The notes under the pieces are model-generated. The model made no database searches. It had not been told where the DNA came from and saw only the letters and a list, made by a program, of their open reading frames with translations. The position numbers and the translations under genes were made by a program. Shown piece after piece: positions 8,452 through 16,533 of a DNA stretch of 64,000 nt. The stretch comes from a bacterium D16-50 (lineage in GTDB: Bacteria; Bacillota; Clostridia; Lachnospirales; Lachnospiraceae): contig RAZA01000003.1 in NCBI GenBank assembly GCA_003612485.1, forward strand, positions 186,001-250,000, read 5' to 3'. The stretch's first letter is position 1, and each line of letters starts with the position of its first letter.

Positions 8452-9789
8452 CTATCGCAGGATTCTTCCCTCCATCCCTCGCTTCAGCACATTCCTCGCA
8501 GTGTTCTGCTTCTCCTCCACAGTCTGGCCGCAGGCTCCGCAGCAAAATAAACCGTCTTTCTTCTCCCCGGCAGAGCCGCAGCAGCTGCATTCCCTGCTGA
8601 TATCCTTTCCCAGAACTTCCACATATTCCACGGACTGCTCCCTGCACTTCTGAATGAGGCGGCTCCTGATATAGCCCCTCTGCCATAGGCCCACGGAATG
8701 GTTGATTTTTCTATTCAGCCCTCCGCCCATAGGCTTTGGCAGCCTTACGGCGTATATCCTCTCCGGCTTTTCTTCGCGGAAGAAGCGGTTGAGTTCATGA
8801 TTGATATAGCTGTGCAGCTGCTCCTCCCACCTCTTCTTTTTTGCGCTGTACTTCTTCCGGCCGGGATTATTCTCCCGATTGCGGCTATAGCTCATGGCCT
8901 GCTGCCGTATCCACTCTGCGTACTCCGTCTGGTACTTTCCCAGCTCCTCGCCGTAGGCGTGTCCCTGATTTGTGGTCAGCATGGTATACATCCCCATGGA
9001 AATCCCAACCTGGTTTTGATAGTCCTCATGCCTGCAGACGGTTACACGGATGGGAACATTTATCTCTAGGCGCTTTTCCTCCGGATATAATTTGATATAA
9101 AGCTGGGAGGCATATCGATTGCTGTCAGTCAACGGAATAAAAATACGTTTGCGGCGCTCTTTTATAGAAACAAATATCCCATTTAGTCCCTCATTCTCCC
9201 CATAACGGTATGCGCGCTCCGCAATGGCGAATCCGTCGGCCTTCCCATTTGGAATTGCCCTACTGCGTTTCCCCCGAACTTTCCGCACCTGCCTGCAAAG
9301 ATACCGATTCAGCTTGTCCCCATTCACCTGCTCAGCCAGCTTCACATATTGTTTCTGTATGCTCTCCGGAAGCTCTATATCCTTCTGATTAAGTACCGCT
9401 TCAAAAGCATTGCTGACCTTCAGCAGAAAACGGATGTAATGCTTCTCCTCCTCCGTCAAATTCTCATTTTTTCCCACCAGCCGCAAAACCTCAGATTTCG
9501 TGTTTTCCCACTGCCCCTTAATGTCGTTCACAGCATCAAAGACAGCAAGATAAAAATACACGGACGGCAGCCCCAGATTCCCCCGCAGGCCGCTGGCTGT
9601 CATCTCATTCTGAACCGTATACCCGGGATAAATTTTGGAGAGACCCCCTATTCCGCCAAAACGCATGTATACATAATTCTTCACTTTGGCATAATCTGCG
9701 GCAATCTCCAGCAACTTCTCCATATCGTCATCGGAAATAGGATTCTTGCTGTACTGTCGAATCGTTTTACATATCCTATCCTGCGGCAT
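8452..9789 (-). CDS. TnpB-family protein with apparently inactivated RuvC site (TldR-like candidate)
   Basis: 445 residues with the C-terminal half of an IS200/IS605 TnpB. The RuvC-I region reads VGISMGMYTMLTTNQG, the zinc ribbon is C401xxC404...C417xxC420, and the tail reads EEKQNTARNVLKRG. In active TnpB these places read GIDxG, ivvExL and DxxNAAxN. Here the first aspartate aligns with S264, the glutamate with V348 (IYAVRLPK), and the final aspartate with E425/K427. All three catalytic acids therefore look missing while the fold and zinc ribbon are kept over a full-length frame. Established work describes nuclease-dead TnpB derivatives (TldR) acting as RNA-guided repressors; whether this is one, or simply a decaying transposon protein, is inference. 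No TnpA is adjacent. The ATG at 9789 has AAGGGA 9 bp upstream. Confidence 0.75.
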   Translation of the reverse strand: MPQDRICKTIRQYSKNPISDDDMEKLLEIAADYAKVKNYVYMRFGGIGGLSKIYPGYTVQNEMTASGLRGNLGLPSVYFYLAVFDAVNDIKGQWENTKSEVLRLVGKNENLTEEEKHYIRFLLKVSNAFEAVLNQKDIELPESIQKQYVKLAEQVNGDKLNRYLCRQVRKVRGKRSRAIPNGKADGFAIAERAYRYGENEGLNGIFVSIKERRKRIFIPLTDSNRYASQLYIKLYPEEKRLEINVPIRVTVCRHEDYQNQVGISMGMYTMLTTNQGHAYGEELGKYQTEYAEWIRQQAMSYSRNRENNPGRKKYSAKKKRWEEQLHSYINHELNRFFREEKPERIYAVRLPKPMGGGLNRKINHSVGLWQRGYIRSRLIQKCREQSVEYVEVLGKDISRECSCCGSAGEKKDGLFCCGACGQTVEEKQNTARNVLKRGMEGRILR

Positions 9790-9895
9790 CCTCAGTCCCT
9801 TGTTGTACTGCCAAAAAAGGAACCGGCTTCCACTAGTTCCTTTCTCGTATTTTCCCTATTGCTTCAATCGTTTTTTGTAGAATCGGATAGAAGAT

Positions 9896-9920
9896 GCAAC
9901 ATTCTGCTCCAAAATGTTGC
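9896..9920. repeat. 25-bp palindrome, left copy
   Basis: Arms GCAACATTCTG and CAAAATGTTGC around a CTC centre (one arm mismatch). It is the inverted counterpart of the copy at 10241-10265, with one base different over 25. Such short palindromes may be transcription terminators, operators, or the subterminal hairpins of an IS200/IS605-derived element. Confidence 0.7.
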
Positions 9921-10171
9921 AAAAAACCACGGTAATCGACAGCCGGCACCATAAGGAGCCCTCAGGAAATCATAGAAGCGGAAGTCTTTCGTACCCTTTG
10001 ACGCAAAGCGAGACCCTTAGGCCAGAAAGAAGCTTGTCGCGTCATTTAAAAAGCGGTGAATGATTATGCCTTCCATAGATGGGATGAATGTAAGATATCT
10101 GCTTAAACCGTGAACGGGATCCCCCTATATGTTCATGGGAATCATTAAGATAAACCTGCCGGAAAGATTTG

Positions 10172-10277
10172 AATAAAAAAAGCCCAAATGGGCTAAAGTA
10201 TTTTAAAATAGTTCCGATACTATAATTGGTTATTGAAAATGCAACATTTTGGAGCAAAATGTTGCATTTTTTATGTT
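10172..10277 (-). ncRNA. Candidate ~105-nt small RNA
   Basis: On the minus strand a promoter (TTGTTC, 16 bp, TAGTAT; 10311-10284) points into a short non-coding stretch. This begins with the 25-bp palindrome and ends in a good intrinsic terminator, stem AGCCCA/TGGGCT at 10181-10194 followed by seven T. Promoter, hairpin and terminator within ~110 bp fit a free-standing small RNA or a leader of the downstream minus-strand tnpB-like gene. No family is recognised. Confidence 0.4.
10241..10265. repeat. 25-bp perfect palindrome, right copy
   Basis: Perfect 11-bp arms GCAACATTTTG/CAAAATGTTGC around GAG. It is followed on the plus strand by ATTTTTT, so it could terminate a plus-strand transcript. 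On the minus strand it would be the first hairpin of the candidate small RNA starting near 10277. Confidence 0.75.
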
Positions 10278-10327
10278 GTTTTTATACTATCTAAAACAAA
10301 TTTCTGAACAAAAATGCCCGTTCCCCC

Positions 10328-10356
10328 TTGATTCCTCCAATCCATGGTGATAAAAT
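10328..10356 (+). promoter_or_regulatory. Sigma-A-type promoter for the ADH-ALDH operon
   Basis: TTGATT at 10328-10333, 17-bp spacer, TAAAAT at 10351-10356, 43 bp before the ADH start. It is divergent from the candidate small-RNA promoter at 10284-10311. Confidence 0.55.
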
Positions 10357-10398
10357 AGTTTGAAAATCAAAGTAATATAATCACAGAGGTGCAGAAAA

Positions 10399-11661
10399 AT
10401 GAACGGAATCAAAAGAATCTACTGCAGAGCCTTTCAGCTCTGCTTCCGGGCAGCCCTCCCGCTGCTGCCCTACCGGGAACCGGAAATACTGGACAGCATG
10501 GAAGAATTAGGCCGTCTTCTGGCAGAAAAAGGAAAGAACAATACACTCATCGTCACCGACAAGGGAATCTCCGGACTGGGGCTGGTCAAGCAGCTGACGG
10601 ATGCCTTGGAGAAATCAGGCATAGCCTACACCGTCTATGACGAAACCATCCCCAACCCTACTATACACAATGTAGAACGGGCAAGAGAGCAGTATCTTAA
10701 AAACGGCTGCAATGCCATCATCGCATTCGGCGGCGGCTCCTCCATCGACTGCGCAAAGGCAGCGGGAGCCAGAATTGCAAAGCCCAGACAGCCCGTACAG
10801 AAAATGCGGGGACTTTTAAAAATACACAAAAAGCTCCCCCTACTGGTGGCCATTCCCACCACTGCCGGAACGGGCAGCGAGACTACCCTTGCAGCAGTTA
10901 TCACGGATGCCGCAACCCACCACAAATATCCCATCAATGATTTTTCCCTGATCCCCCGGTATGCCGTGTTGGACTACCGAGTAACCACGGACCTGCCAAA
11001 ACATATCACCTCCACCACGGGAATGGATGCCCTCACCCATGCAGTGGAAGCCTACATTGGCAGAAGCACCACAAGTCACACCCGCCGAATGGCGGAAGAA
11101 GCCGTAGGACTGATTAAAGCCTATTTAAAACGGGCATATGATGACGGAACAGACACAGAGGCCAGAGAGCAGATGCTGCGGGCCGCCTACTGCGCAGGCA
11201 TCGCCTTCACCCAGTCTTATGTGGGATATGTCCATGGGGTGGCACATTCTCTGGGCGGGCGATACGGCGTTCCCCACGGACTGGCCAACGCCGTAATCCT
11301 GCCCTATTTTCTGGATAGGTACGGCAAAAGCTGCGAGAAACGTCTGGCCAGATTGGCAAGAGCATGCACCGTGGCCCCAAAGGACGCAGAGGACCATACC
11401 GCAGCTCAGACCTTCATCTCTTGGGTTCGGGAAATGAACCGTTCCATGAATATCCCTGACAAGATCGACGGTATCAAAGAAGAAGATATTCCCCAGATGG
11501 CGGCTCACGCGGACAAAGAAAGCAATCCTTTGTACCCCGTGCCCTGCCTGATGGACGTCAAAGAGCTGGCATCTATGTATAAGCTTATCAGCAGTACAGA
11601 AACAGCCTTTCCAAAGGAAAACGAAAGGAGCGGACAACAATGGAAATCGGCACTATCGTAA
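10399..11661 (+). CDS. Iron-containing alcohol dehydrogenase
   Basis: 420 residues, slightly longer than the usual ~385 because of extensions at both ends. The NAD-binding GGGSSIDCAKA, the PTTAGTGSE motif and the metal-ligand region GMDALTHAVEAYIG, with later HGVAHSLGG and GVPHGLANA histidines, are all present. The family reduces aldehydes or oxidises alcohols with NAD(P)H and a ferrous (or zinc) ion in the cytoplasm. The ATG at 10399 follows GAGGTG. Its last 22 bp overlap the aldehyde dehydrogenase start, so the two enzymes are translationally coupled and probably interconvert an alcohol, aldehyde and acid. Substrate is unknown. Confidence 0.9.
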   Translation: MNGIKRIYCRAFQLCFRAALPLLPYREPEILDSMEELGRLLAEKGKNNTLIVTDKGISGLGLVKQLTDALEKSGIAYTVYDETIPNPTIHNVERAREQYLKNGCNAIIAFGGGSSIDCAKAAGARIAKPRQPVQKMRGLLKIHKKLPLLVAIPTTAGTGSETTLAAVITDAATHHKYPINDFSLIPRYAVLDYRVTTDLPKHITSTTGMDALTHAVEAYIGRSTTSHTRRMAEEAVGLIKAYLKRAYDDGTDTEAREQMLRAAYCAGIAFTQSYVGYVHGVAHSLGGRYGVPHGLANAVILPYFLDRYGKSCEKRLARLARACTVAPKDAEDHTAAQTFISWVREMNRSMNIPDKIDGIKEEDIPQMAAHADKESNPLYPVPCLMDVKELASMYKLISSTETAFPKENERSGQQWKSALS

Positions 11662-13010
11662 AAATGCAGCGGGAATATTTTGCCTCCGGAATAACAAAGA
11701 ATGTAAACAGCCGCATTCAGGCGCTGAAGCGCCTGAGACAAGCCATCAAAGAACGAGAAGAATCCCTCTGTGCCGCTATAGGAGAAGACTTGGGCAAAAG
11801 CCCCAGCGAGGCCTACATGTGCGAGGTGGGCCTGACCCTGAGCGAACTGACTTTCCAGATAAGGCATTTGAAAGGATGGGCAAGACAAAAGCGGCACAGA
11901 ACCGATCTGACCAATTTCCATGGGAAAAGCTTCTCCCTATGGGAACCCTACGGATGCGTGCTGGTGATGTCCCCATGGAACTATCCTTTTTTGCTTACCA
12001 TGGAACCCCTGATCGGCGCAGTGGCGGCAGGCAACTGCTGTGTCGCAAAGCCCTCGGCCTATTCCCCCAAGACTTCCGCCGCCATCAGGGCCCTGATTCA
12101 GGATGTCTTCCCTGCGGAATATGTAACGGTAGTGGAGGGCGGCCGAACAGAGAACAGCGCGCTTCTGGAAGAACGGTTCGATTATATCTTCTTTACCGGA
12201 GGCGTGACCGTAGGCAAGCTGGTAATGGAAAAAGCTGCCGCCCATCTGACTCCCGTGACTCTGGAGCTGGGAGGCAAGAGCCCCTGCATCGTGGACAAGA
12301 CAGCCGACCTGAAGCTGGCAGCCTCAAGAATCGCCTTCGGCAAATACTTAAACTGCGGGCAGACCTGCGTAGCTCCCGATTACCTGCTCATCGATAAGTC
12401 CGTTAAACAAGAATTCCTAAAGCTTTTTACCCAGACTCTGGAGAGAATGTATGGGGCAAATCCGCTGGAAAACCCAAATTACGGAAAGATTGTCAACAAA
12501 AAGCATTTCGATAGGCTGGTAGGGCTGATGGACAAGGAACGGCTGATCTACGGCGGGCAAACCGATGCGGCTGCCCTGCGCATTGCGCCTGCAGTGATGG
12601 ATAAGGTATCCGGAGCCGATGCCGTCATGCAGGAAGAAATCTTCGGTCCCATCCTGCCTATAATCGAATTTGACGGAATTGATCAGGCCATTGCATTTGC
12701 CCTGAAAGGAGAAAAACCTCTGGCCGCCTATCTGTTTACCAAAAGCCGTCAGGGGGAGCAGAAGTTCTTAAACAGCCTATCCTTCGGCGGCGGCGCCGTC
12801 AACGACACCATAATGCATATGGCCACCTCCCGCATGGGATTCGGCGGCGTAGGCGGCAGCGGCATGGGTTCCTACCACGGACGCAGGAGCTTTGAGACCT
12901 TTTCCCATGAAAAGAATATTCTCAAAAAATATCGCTGGATCGATCTGCCCCTGCGTTATCAGCCTTACGGCCCATGGAAGGATCGGCTGATCCATATGTT
13001 TCTGAAATAA
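11640..13010 (+). CDS. Aldehyde dehydrogenase, class 3-like
   Basis: 456 residues, the length of class-3 (ALDH3/YwdH-like) enzymes. Visible are SPWNYPF (N114), LELGGKSPCIV with general-base E209, FFTGG for cofactor binding, and NCGQTC with the catalytic cysteine C243. The C-terminal EEIFGPILP and a hydrophobic/basic tail are also typical of class 3. It oxidises an aldehyde to the acid with NAD(P)+. It starts inside the ADH gene (22-bp overlap) and ends 6 bp before the convergent argC stop, with no terminator visible between them. Confidence 0.92.
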   Translation: MEIGTIVKMQREYFASGITKNVNSRIQALKRLRQAIKEREESLCAAIGEDLGKSPSEAYMCEVGLTLSELTFQIRHLKGWARQKRHRTDLTNFHGKSFSLWEPYGCVLVMSPWNYPFLLTMEPLIGAVAAGNCCVAKPSAYSPKTSAAIRALIQDVFPAEYVTVVEGGRTENSALLEERFDYIFFTGGVTVGKLVMEKAAAHLTPVTLELGGKSPCIVDKTADLKLAASRIAFGKYLNCGQTCVAPDYLLIDKSVKQEFLKLFTQTLERMYGANPLENPNYGKIVNKKHFDRLVGLMDKERLIYGGQTDAAALRIAPAVMDKVSGADAVMQEEIFGPILPIIEFDGIDQAIAFALKGEKPLAAYLFTKSRQGEQKFLNSLSFGGGAVNDTIMHMATSRMGFGGVGGSGMGSYHGRRSFETFSHEKNILKKYRWIDLPLRYQPYGPWKDRLIHMFLK

Positions 13011-13016
13011 CGGCAT

Positions 13017-14075
13017 TCAAGGGAAACAAGGCGGCATCTCCAGCCCTTCGCTCTCCCTCAGCCCAAACATTAAGTTCATGTTCTGTACCGCCTGCCCGGC
13101 GGCGCCCTTCACCAGATTGTCCAGCGCGCCCATGAGAATGATTCTCCCGGTGCGCTGGTCAATCACAAATCCTATGTCTACATAATTGCTGCCCTCCACC
13201 CATTTGGTTTCGGGGCAGACTCCCTTCTCCAGCACCCTGATGAATTTCTCATTTCCGTAGTACTTGTCATAGACTGCCCGGATCTCCTCATAGGCGGGAA
13301 GGGATCCATCCGCCTTCTTCCGAAGAGAAGCGTATTCCGTCACCAGAATCCCTCTGTTCATGGGAACCAGATGCGGCGTAAAATTCACGGTCACCTGACA
13401 GTTTCCCGCATAGCCCAGCTGCTCCTCGATCTCCGGTGTATGGCGGTGGCTGGCCACCCCATAGGCTTTGATATTCTCGTTCACCTCACAGAACAGATTC
13501 GCCGTCTTGGCCCCCCGCCCTGCGCCGGAGGTTCCCGACTTTGCATCGATGATCAGAGTGTCCACATCTATGAGCCCTTCCCTCACCAAGGGATACGCCG
13601 TGAGGATGGAGCAGGTGGTGTAGCAGCCCGGATTCGCCACCAGTCTGGTCTTGGCCGTGATTTTGTCGCGGTTAACCTCACAGAGTCCATATACTGCCTC
13701 AGAGATAAACTGCGGTGACTTATGCTGGATTCCATACCATTTTTCGTAGACCTCAACGTCCTTGATACGGTAGTCCGCCGAAAGATCCACAATCTTTGTC
13801 TTTGACAGCAGATCCTCCGTCAAAAGTCCTGCCAGAAAGCCCTGAGGAGTAGCCGTAAAAATCACGTCTGCCTCCTTGGCCAGCTCCGCCAGATTGTCGT
13901 CCCTGCACACGTCCTCCACCACCCGGAACATATTCCTATACACATCGCTGTATCTCTGGTCTATGTAGCTGTGGGACCCGTACCAGACCACCTTGACATC
14001 CCTATGGTTCGCCAATATGCGCACCAGCTCCCCTCCCGCATAGCCTGTGGCACCGATAATTCCTGCTTTAATCAT
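13017..14075 (-). CDS. argC: N-acetyl-gamma-glutamyl-phosphate reductase
   Basis: 352 residues, matching type-1 ArgC. GIIGATGYAGGELVRIL is the NADP-binding loop, NPGCY carries the catalytic cysteine C151, and GTSGAGRGAK and SHRHTPEIEEQL are conserved substrate-site segments. It catalyses the NADPH-dependent reduction of N-acetyl-glutamyl-phosphate, the third step of arginine synthesis. The ATG at 14075 has AGGAGG upstream. It stands apart from other arginine genes except argG 26 kb away in the window. No ArgR box was identified. Confidence 0.97.
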   Translation of the reverse strand: MIKAGIIGATGYAGGELVRILANHRDVKVVWYGSHSYIDQRYSDVYRNMFRVVEDVCRDDNLAELAKEADVIFTATPQGFLAGLLTEDLLSKTKIVDLSADYRIKDVEVYEKWYGIQHKSPQFISEAVYGLCEVNRDKITAKTRLVANPGCYTTCSILTAYPLVREGLIDVDTLIIDAKSGTSGAGRGAKTANLFCEVNENIKAYGVASHRHTPEIEEQLGYAGNCQVTVNFTPHLVPMNRGILVTEYASLRKKADGSLPAYEEIRAVYDKYYGNEKFIRVLEKGVCPETKWVEGSNYVDIGFVIDQRTGRIILMGALDNLVKGAAGQAVQNMNLMFGLRESEGLEMPPCFP

Positions 14076-14106
14076 GCTCGTCCTCCTGACCCGCTCTAAA
14101 CCAAGC

Positions 14107-14694
14107 TTACTGCTCCTCCAGCAGATTCGACACCGCGCTCCAATCGATCTTTGGAAGGTTGTGCATGCCGCTGGCGGTCTTTTTGCTCTTTGAATTTATC
14201 TTAATCACATTCCAGACCAGACAGCCGGCAGCTGCCGCCACGCCCAATCCAAAAATTCCTGCAGCCATGGGAAGAGTCACATATTCCATATTATCCGCAA
14301 AAAAATGGGCCAGTACTGCAATCACACTGAAAACAGTACCCACCCCCAGACACACGAGGGGATTTTCAAACATCTTGTTTTTCAGCCCGGACACCGCCCA
14401 AGACTGGGGCTGATGGCAGTTTGGACACTGGTCGTTGAACTTGGTGGAGATGATATTCTTCTCCGTTGCATTCTTGTGAAGACTCTTTAATTCATTTACA
14501 AGATTGTCGTGAGCCCGCTTGCACAGCTTCTGCTCCCGATCCGGATTTAATGTCTTAAAGTTGCTGTTGTCCGTGGCCTCCGGTCCTACAATGACCGCCC
14601 TCATAGGGCCGGTGTCCTTTCCGCAGTGCTCGCACTGAAAAGAATATGGCACCTCTGCCTTCTCGCTCCTTGTGTGACGATAATAAGAACCCAT
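14107..14694 (-). CDS. Small zinc-finger membrane protein, unknown function
   Basis: 195 residues. There are two cysteine pairs, CEHCGK (residues ~21-24) and CPNCHQ (~90-93), that look like a split zinc ribbon. They are followed by two membrane helices (VCLGVGTVFSVIAVLAHFF and the AGIFGLGVAAAAG stretch) and a short basic cytoplasmic tail. The ATG at 14694 is well supported by AGGAGG. It is 31 bp upstream of argC on the same strand and may be cotranscribed with it, but no functional link is evident. I do not recognise a named family. Confidence 0.7.
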   Translation of the reverse strand: MGSYYRHTRSEKAEVPYSFQCEHCGKDTGPMRAVIVGPEATDNSNFKTLNPDREQKLCKRAHDNLVNELKSLHKNATEKNIISTKFNDQCPNCHQPQSWAVSGLKNKMFENPLVCLGVGTVFSVIAVLAHFFADNMEYVTLPMAAGIFGLGVAAAAGCLVWNVIKINSKSKKTASGMHNLPKIDWSAVSNLLEEQ

Positions 14695-14986
14695 TGCTTG
14701 CTTCCTCCTACTTTACGCCGTTTCATCATGCCGGCACATTTTATTTGACACTGTTCTTCCACATTGTACTGCGCAGGTTGACCGCCTCGTCTCAAGCTGA
14801 TAAGTACATGTCAATCTACATGATCCTCCGCTTCCCCTCACTCCGGCGTACATGGAATCAAACGTAAACAATGTCCTTCTGTTACAATATTATACCACGA
14901 AAAAGCACATCCGCAAGCCCTTTACGTCCAACATTGCCAATCAGCAAGCTGCGCCTTTACACCATCAGATTTCATTAATCCCCTTT
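14695..14986. other. Intergenic region, no feature seen
   Basis: 292 bp between the Rpn-type gene stop and the zinc-finger membrane protein start. No convincing terminator hairpin, RNA or short gene was found on either strand. Confidence 0.5.
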
Positions 14987-16096
14987 TCATACTCTTGCCA
15001 GTTTTTCCAAATGTCTGATCCTTTCCTCCGCAATTTTAAGTCTTTCTTTCGTTTCTTTCAGCTCCTCTTCTGATTTTTGCAGCTCCTCTTCCGATTTTTG
15101 CCGCTCTTCTTCCAATTTCTGCTGCATCTCTCTTACGCTGATCCGCTCCATATTCTCAAACAAATATCCCATCTCTCGTTTCCTCACTTTCTGAACGCAT
15201 CTTTTCCTATCCTCCGCAGATACATCTATTTTGAAGCATAGGCTCTCTATAGCCAAGACCAGTACATCCACCACATGTTCCGGACTATGACGGATGATTT
15301 GGTTCAGTTCCTCCGAGGGAATGCGAAGAAACCTCTCCAGATCCGCCAAGTCCTGTATCTTGTTAATCAACATAATTAAAGATATCTCATCACCACGCTC
15401 CAGAAGCTCCTGATCACTATAATCATGTACACGGATCACTTCATATCGAAAATCCGGAATCCAATCATCCACCCCCGGAAGCTGCCTGATTCTGTCTCTC
15501 AGGCGCATCTGCGCCGTCCATTCCGGTTTCCCTTCATAATATACCACCGGAATGATCATGGGATACCGAAACCCTTTCTGTCCGGTGCTCCCCCGTTTCT
15601 TCACCTCCATTTCCCGGCGGTACTCCGTCCATATGCACATCATGTACCTCAGAAGCTGCATGGATACGTCATAGTCCACCAAACTCTTGTGCTCTATCAG
15701 AGAAACCAAAAAGGACGGCTCCCCATCCTGCCCTTCTTCCGTTCCTGCTACGCCCCAGATCCGTATTTTTTTCACGATATCCGACTCGAACTCCGTACCC
15801 AAATAAGGATGGTAGCGCTCGGAGATATCCTCAATATCCTCCGGCCGGACATTTTTCAGAGCCGGTACATGGATACAGTCTCTCAGAAACTGGGCGCAGA
15901 GAAACGGATTGCTAAAAACATCCTTACTGCTGATATCCCTATTATGCTGACTGTCCCTTTCTTCTTGATTTTGAGACGAATTCCCCATCCCCGCATCCTG
16001 CAGATTGTCGTGCCTTTTTCCCCCATCTCTGACCGCTGAATTAACTGCTTTTGTCTGCCTGCCTGCGCAAAACTTCCTTCTTTTCTTGCCGTTCAT
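14987..16096 (-). CDS. Rpn/YhgA-like PD-(D/E)XK nuclease family protein
   Basis: 369 residues. The core has KDVFSNPFLCAQFL, the nuclease-like LIEHKSLVDYDVSMQLLRYM (E-x-K of the PD-(D/E)XK fold) and IIPVVYYEGKPEWTA, all typical of recombination-promoting nuclease (Rpn) and YhgA-like transposase families. The C-terminal ~45 residues form a charged coiled coil built from repeats of QKSEEEL. These are encoded by imperfect 21-bp tandem DNA repeats around 15061-15115. The ATG at 16096 follows GGGGGAAAGG. The biological role of these proteins is uncertain; members are often multi-copy and hypervariable. A promoter lies ~200 bp upstream. Confidence 0.8.
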   Translation of the reverse strand: MNGKKRRKFCAGRQTKAVNSAVRDGGKRHDNLQDAGMGNSSQNQEERDSQHNRDISSKDVFSNPFLCAQFLRDCIHVPALKNVRPEDIEDISERYHPYLGTEFESDIVKKIRIWGVAGTEEGQDGEPSFLVSLIEHKSLVDYDVSMQLLRYMMCIWTEYRREMEVKKRGSTGQKGFRYPMIIPVVYYEGKPEWTAQMRLRDRIRQLPGVDDWIPDFRYEVIRVHDYSDQELLERGDEISLIMLINKIQDLADLERFLRIPSEELNQIIRHSPEHVVDVLVLAIESLCFKIDVSAEDRKRCVQKVRKREMGYLFENMERISVREMQQKLEEERQKSEEELQKSEEELKETKERLKIAEERIRHLEKLARV

Positions 16097-16533
16097 CCTT
16101 TCCCCCGTTCCGGCAACAGATAGGAAAACAGCCCCTCGCCCATCCCTGCCCTATTTGGTTTTGTTGATTGAATTGATGGCGAAAAGCCGATTTTGCGGAA
16201 ACCTTTTGTTTCCCACATATTGAATTTAGATAATTTGTGAAAGGCATAGACAATGCCTTCGGTGATTTGTCATGCATTTGTACTGCTTGACTTTTTTATC
16301 ATAACATATGCGGCTGCTATGTGCAAGGACAAAATAGGACAGCCAAAGAAGAATTCCCGCCGTAATGTTCCCCTGCGCAAATGTTTTCCTTCTACAGATA
16401 AAATGGCCCCCTTCTGAGTATCAGGTTTCTCATTTCGCCTCCATACCCAGAAAGGAGCCCGTCAAAGCAGGATTTGCCTGCCGTTCATGCCTCAGACGGC
16501 AGATCCTCAAAAATACTTACAGGCATCCGCCCC
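16097..16533. other. Intergenic region upstream of the Rpn-type gene
   Basis: 437 bp between the GH51 stop and the Rpn-type gene. Apart from the promoter at 16298-16326 and a ~200-nt leader that could encode a short peptide without a ribosome site, nothing recognisable is present. Confidence 0.5.
16298..16326 (-). promoter_or_regulatory. Sigma-A-type promoter toward the Rpn-type gene
   Basis: On the minus strand TTGCAC (16326-16321), 17-bp spacer, TATGAT (16303-16298). It would give a leader of about 190 nt before the start at 16096. Confidence 0.5.

Larger units (their letters stand above)
9790..10398. other. Long intergenic region with structured elements between tnpB-like gene and ADH
   Basis: 609 bp without an intact gene. 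It contains a GGAAC/GTTCC hairpin at 9819-9840, two inverted copies of a 25-bp palindrome, and a plus-strand protein-like tail at about 9946-10062 that ends HLKSGE and a stop. There is also an 8-bp hairpin (CCGTGAAC at 10108-10115 with GTTCATGG at 10131-10138), a minus-strand terminator, and two divergent promoters near 10284-10356. The plus-strand tail plus hairpin could be the decayed 3' end of a second IS200/IS605-type element; this is not proven. Confidence 0.5.

Noticed and set aside
16041..16277. 78-codon minus-strand frame overlapping the Rpn-type gene start
   Set aside because: It lacks a ribosome site and runs out of frame into the Rpn-type gene; more likely leader sequence.
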